Below are positions 21,792 through 21,820 of a stretch of DNA of 21,820 bases, in pieces; position 1 is the first letter of the stretch; every line of letters begins with the position of its first letter. The notes beneath the pieces were generated by a model. It was not told the DNA's origin. It saw only the letters and a list, made by a program, of their open reading frames with translations, and ran no database searches. A program made the position numbers and the translations under genes. The stretch covers positions 1-21,820 of the forward strand of contig DKLU01000184.1 in the NCBI GenBank assembly GCA_002455915.1, read 5' to 3'. The DNA comes from Chryseobacterium sp. UBA6632 (lineage in GTDB: Bacteria > Bacteroidota > Bacteroidia > Flavobacteriales > Weeksellaceae).

Positions 21792-21820
21792 GGGTTTCGG
21801 CGGCTTCGCCGCCGAAACCC
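21792..21820. repeat. Perfect GC-rich palindrome at the window end
   Basis: GGGTTTCGGCGGC (21792-21804) and GCCGCCGAAACCC (21808-21820) are perfect 13-base arms around the 3-base loop TTC. It is far richer in G and C than the surrounding DNA. The T-run lies on its 5' side on the plus strand, which does not fit a terminator for either strand as far as the window shows. It resembles a REP-type dispersed palindrome. Bases 21664-21791 are AT-rich with no supported gene. Confidence 0.7.

Noticed and set aside
21751..21820. Plus-strand TACCTTTG (21751-21758) followed by an ATG at 21774 open to the window end
   Set aside because: The 15-odd codons read mostly through the palindrome (FRRLRRRN), there is no correctly spaced -33 TTG, and too little is visible to support a gene.

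Overview
The window looks like the chromosome of a Chryseobacterium-like member of the Bacteroidota (Flavobacteriia). The support is an AT-rich sequence, a TonB-dependent receptor, four proteins with type IX secretion system (T9SS) type B C-terminal sorting domains, and -7 promoter elements of the TAnnTTTG class. Shine-Dalgarno sites are not evident. All 16 supported genes lie on the minus strand, so transcription runs from right to left. No tRNA, rRNA, CRISPR array or insertion sequence was found, and no gene-free stretch exceeds about 250 bases.

In transcription order: a small secreted Ala/Lys-rich protein with two tandem 16-residue repeats (21624-21355); a bacterial GH3-family acyl-adenylating enzyme (21226-19727); a small lipoprotein (19657-19295); an MFS transporter (19201-17966); a secreted helical-repeat-like protein (17875-17273), probably co-transcribed with the large T9SS protein D (17235-15133); T9SS protein C (15024-12958); the replicative helicase dnaB and ribonuclease HI rnhA (12799-10653); T9SS proteins B (10478-8223) and A (7970-5709); a nitroreductase-like flavoprotein followed by nadB and nadC (5602-2500); and the N-terminal 763 codons of a TonB-dependent receptor cut by the window edge (2289-1).

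Four paralogous surface proteins dominate the window. A and B start with an L-type-lectin-like domain. C and D start with an unrelated jelly-roll or PPC-like domain beginning DCITAIP. The C-terminal halves pair the other way (A with D, B with C), so the family is a crosswise mosaic, probably produced by recombination or gene conversion. The housekeeping pair dnaB-rnhA sits in the middle, giving the order D-C-[dnaB-rnhA]-B-A. Each of the four ends in a terminator-like hairpin. In three of them one C.A mismatch on the plus strand becomes a G.U wobble in the minus-strand RNA, which supports the direction.

Three signals merit follow-up. DnaB ends in a Gly/Ser-rich linker plus an acidic DLDDDDDFPF tip resembling the protein-binding tail of SSB, and RNase HI, an SSB-tip binder in E. 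coli, is encoded directly downstream. Four genes (nitroreductase, dnaB, MFS, GH3) have a perfect TAnnTTTG element only 3-4 bases before the ATG, implying leaderless or nearly leaderless mRNAs. The window ends exactly on a perfect GC-rich palindrome in otherwise AT-rich DNA.
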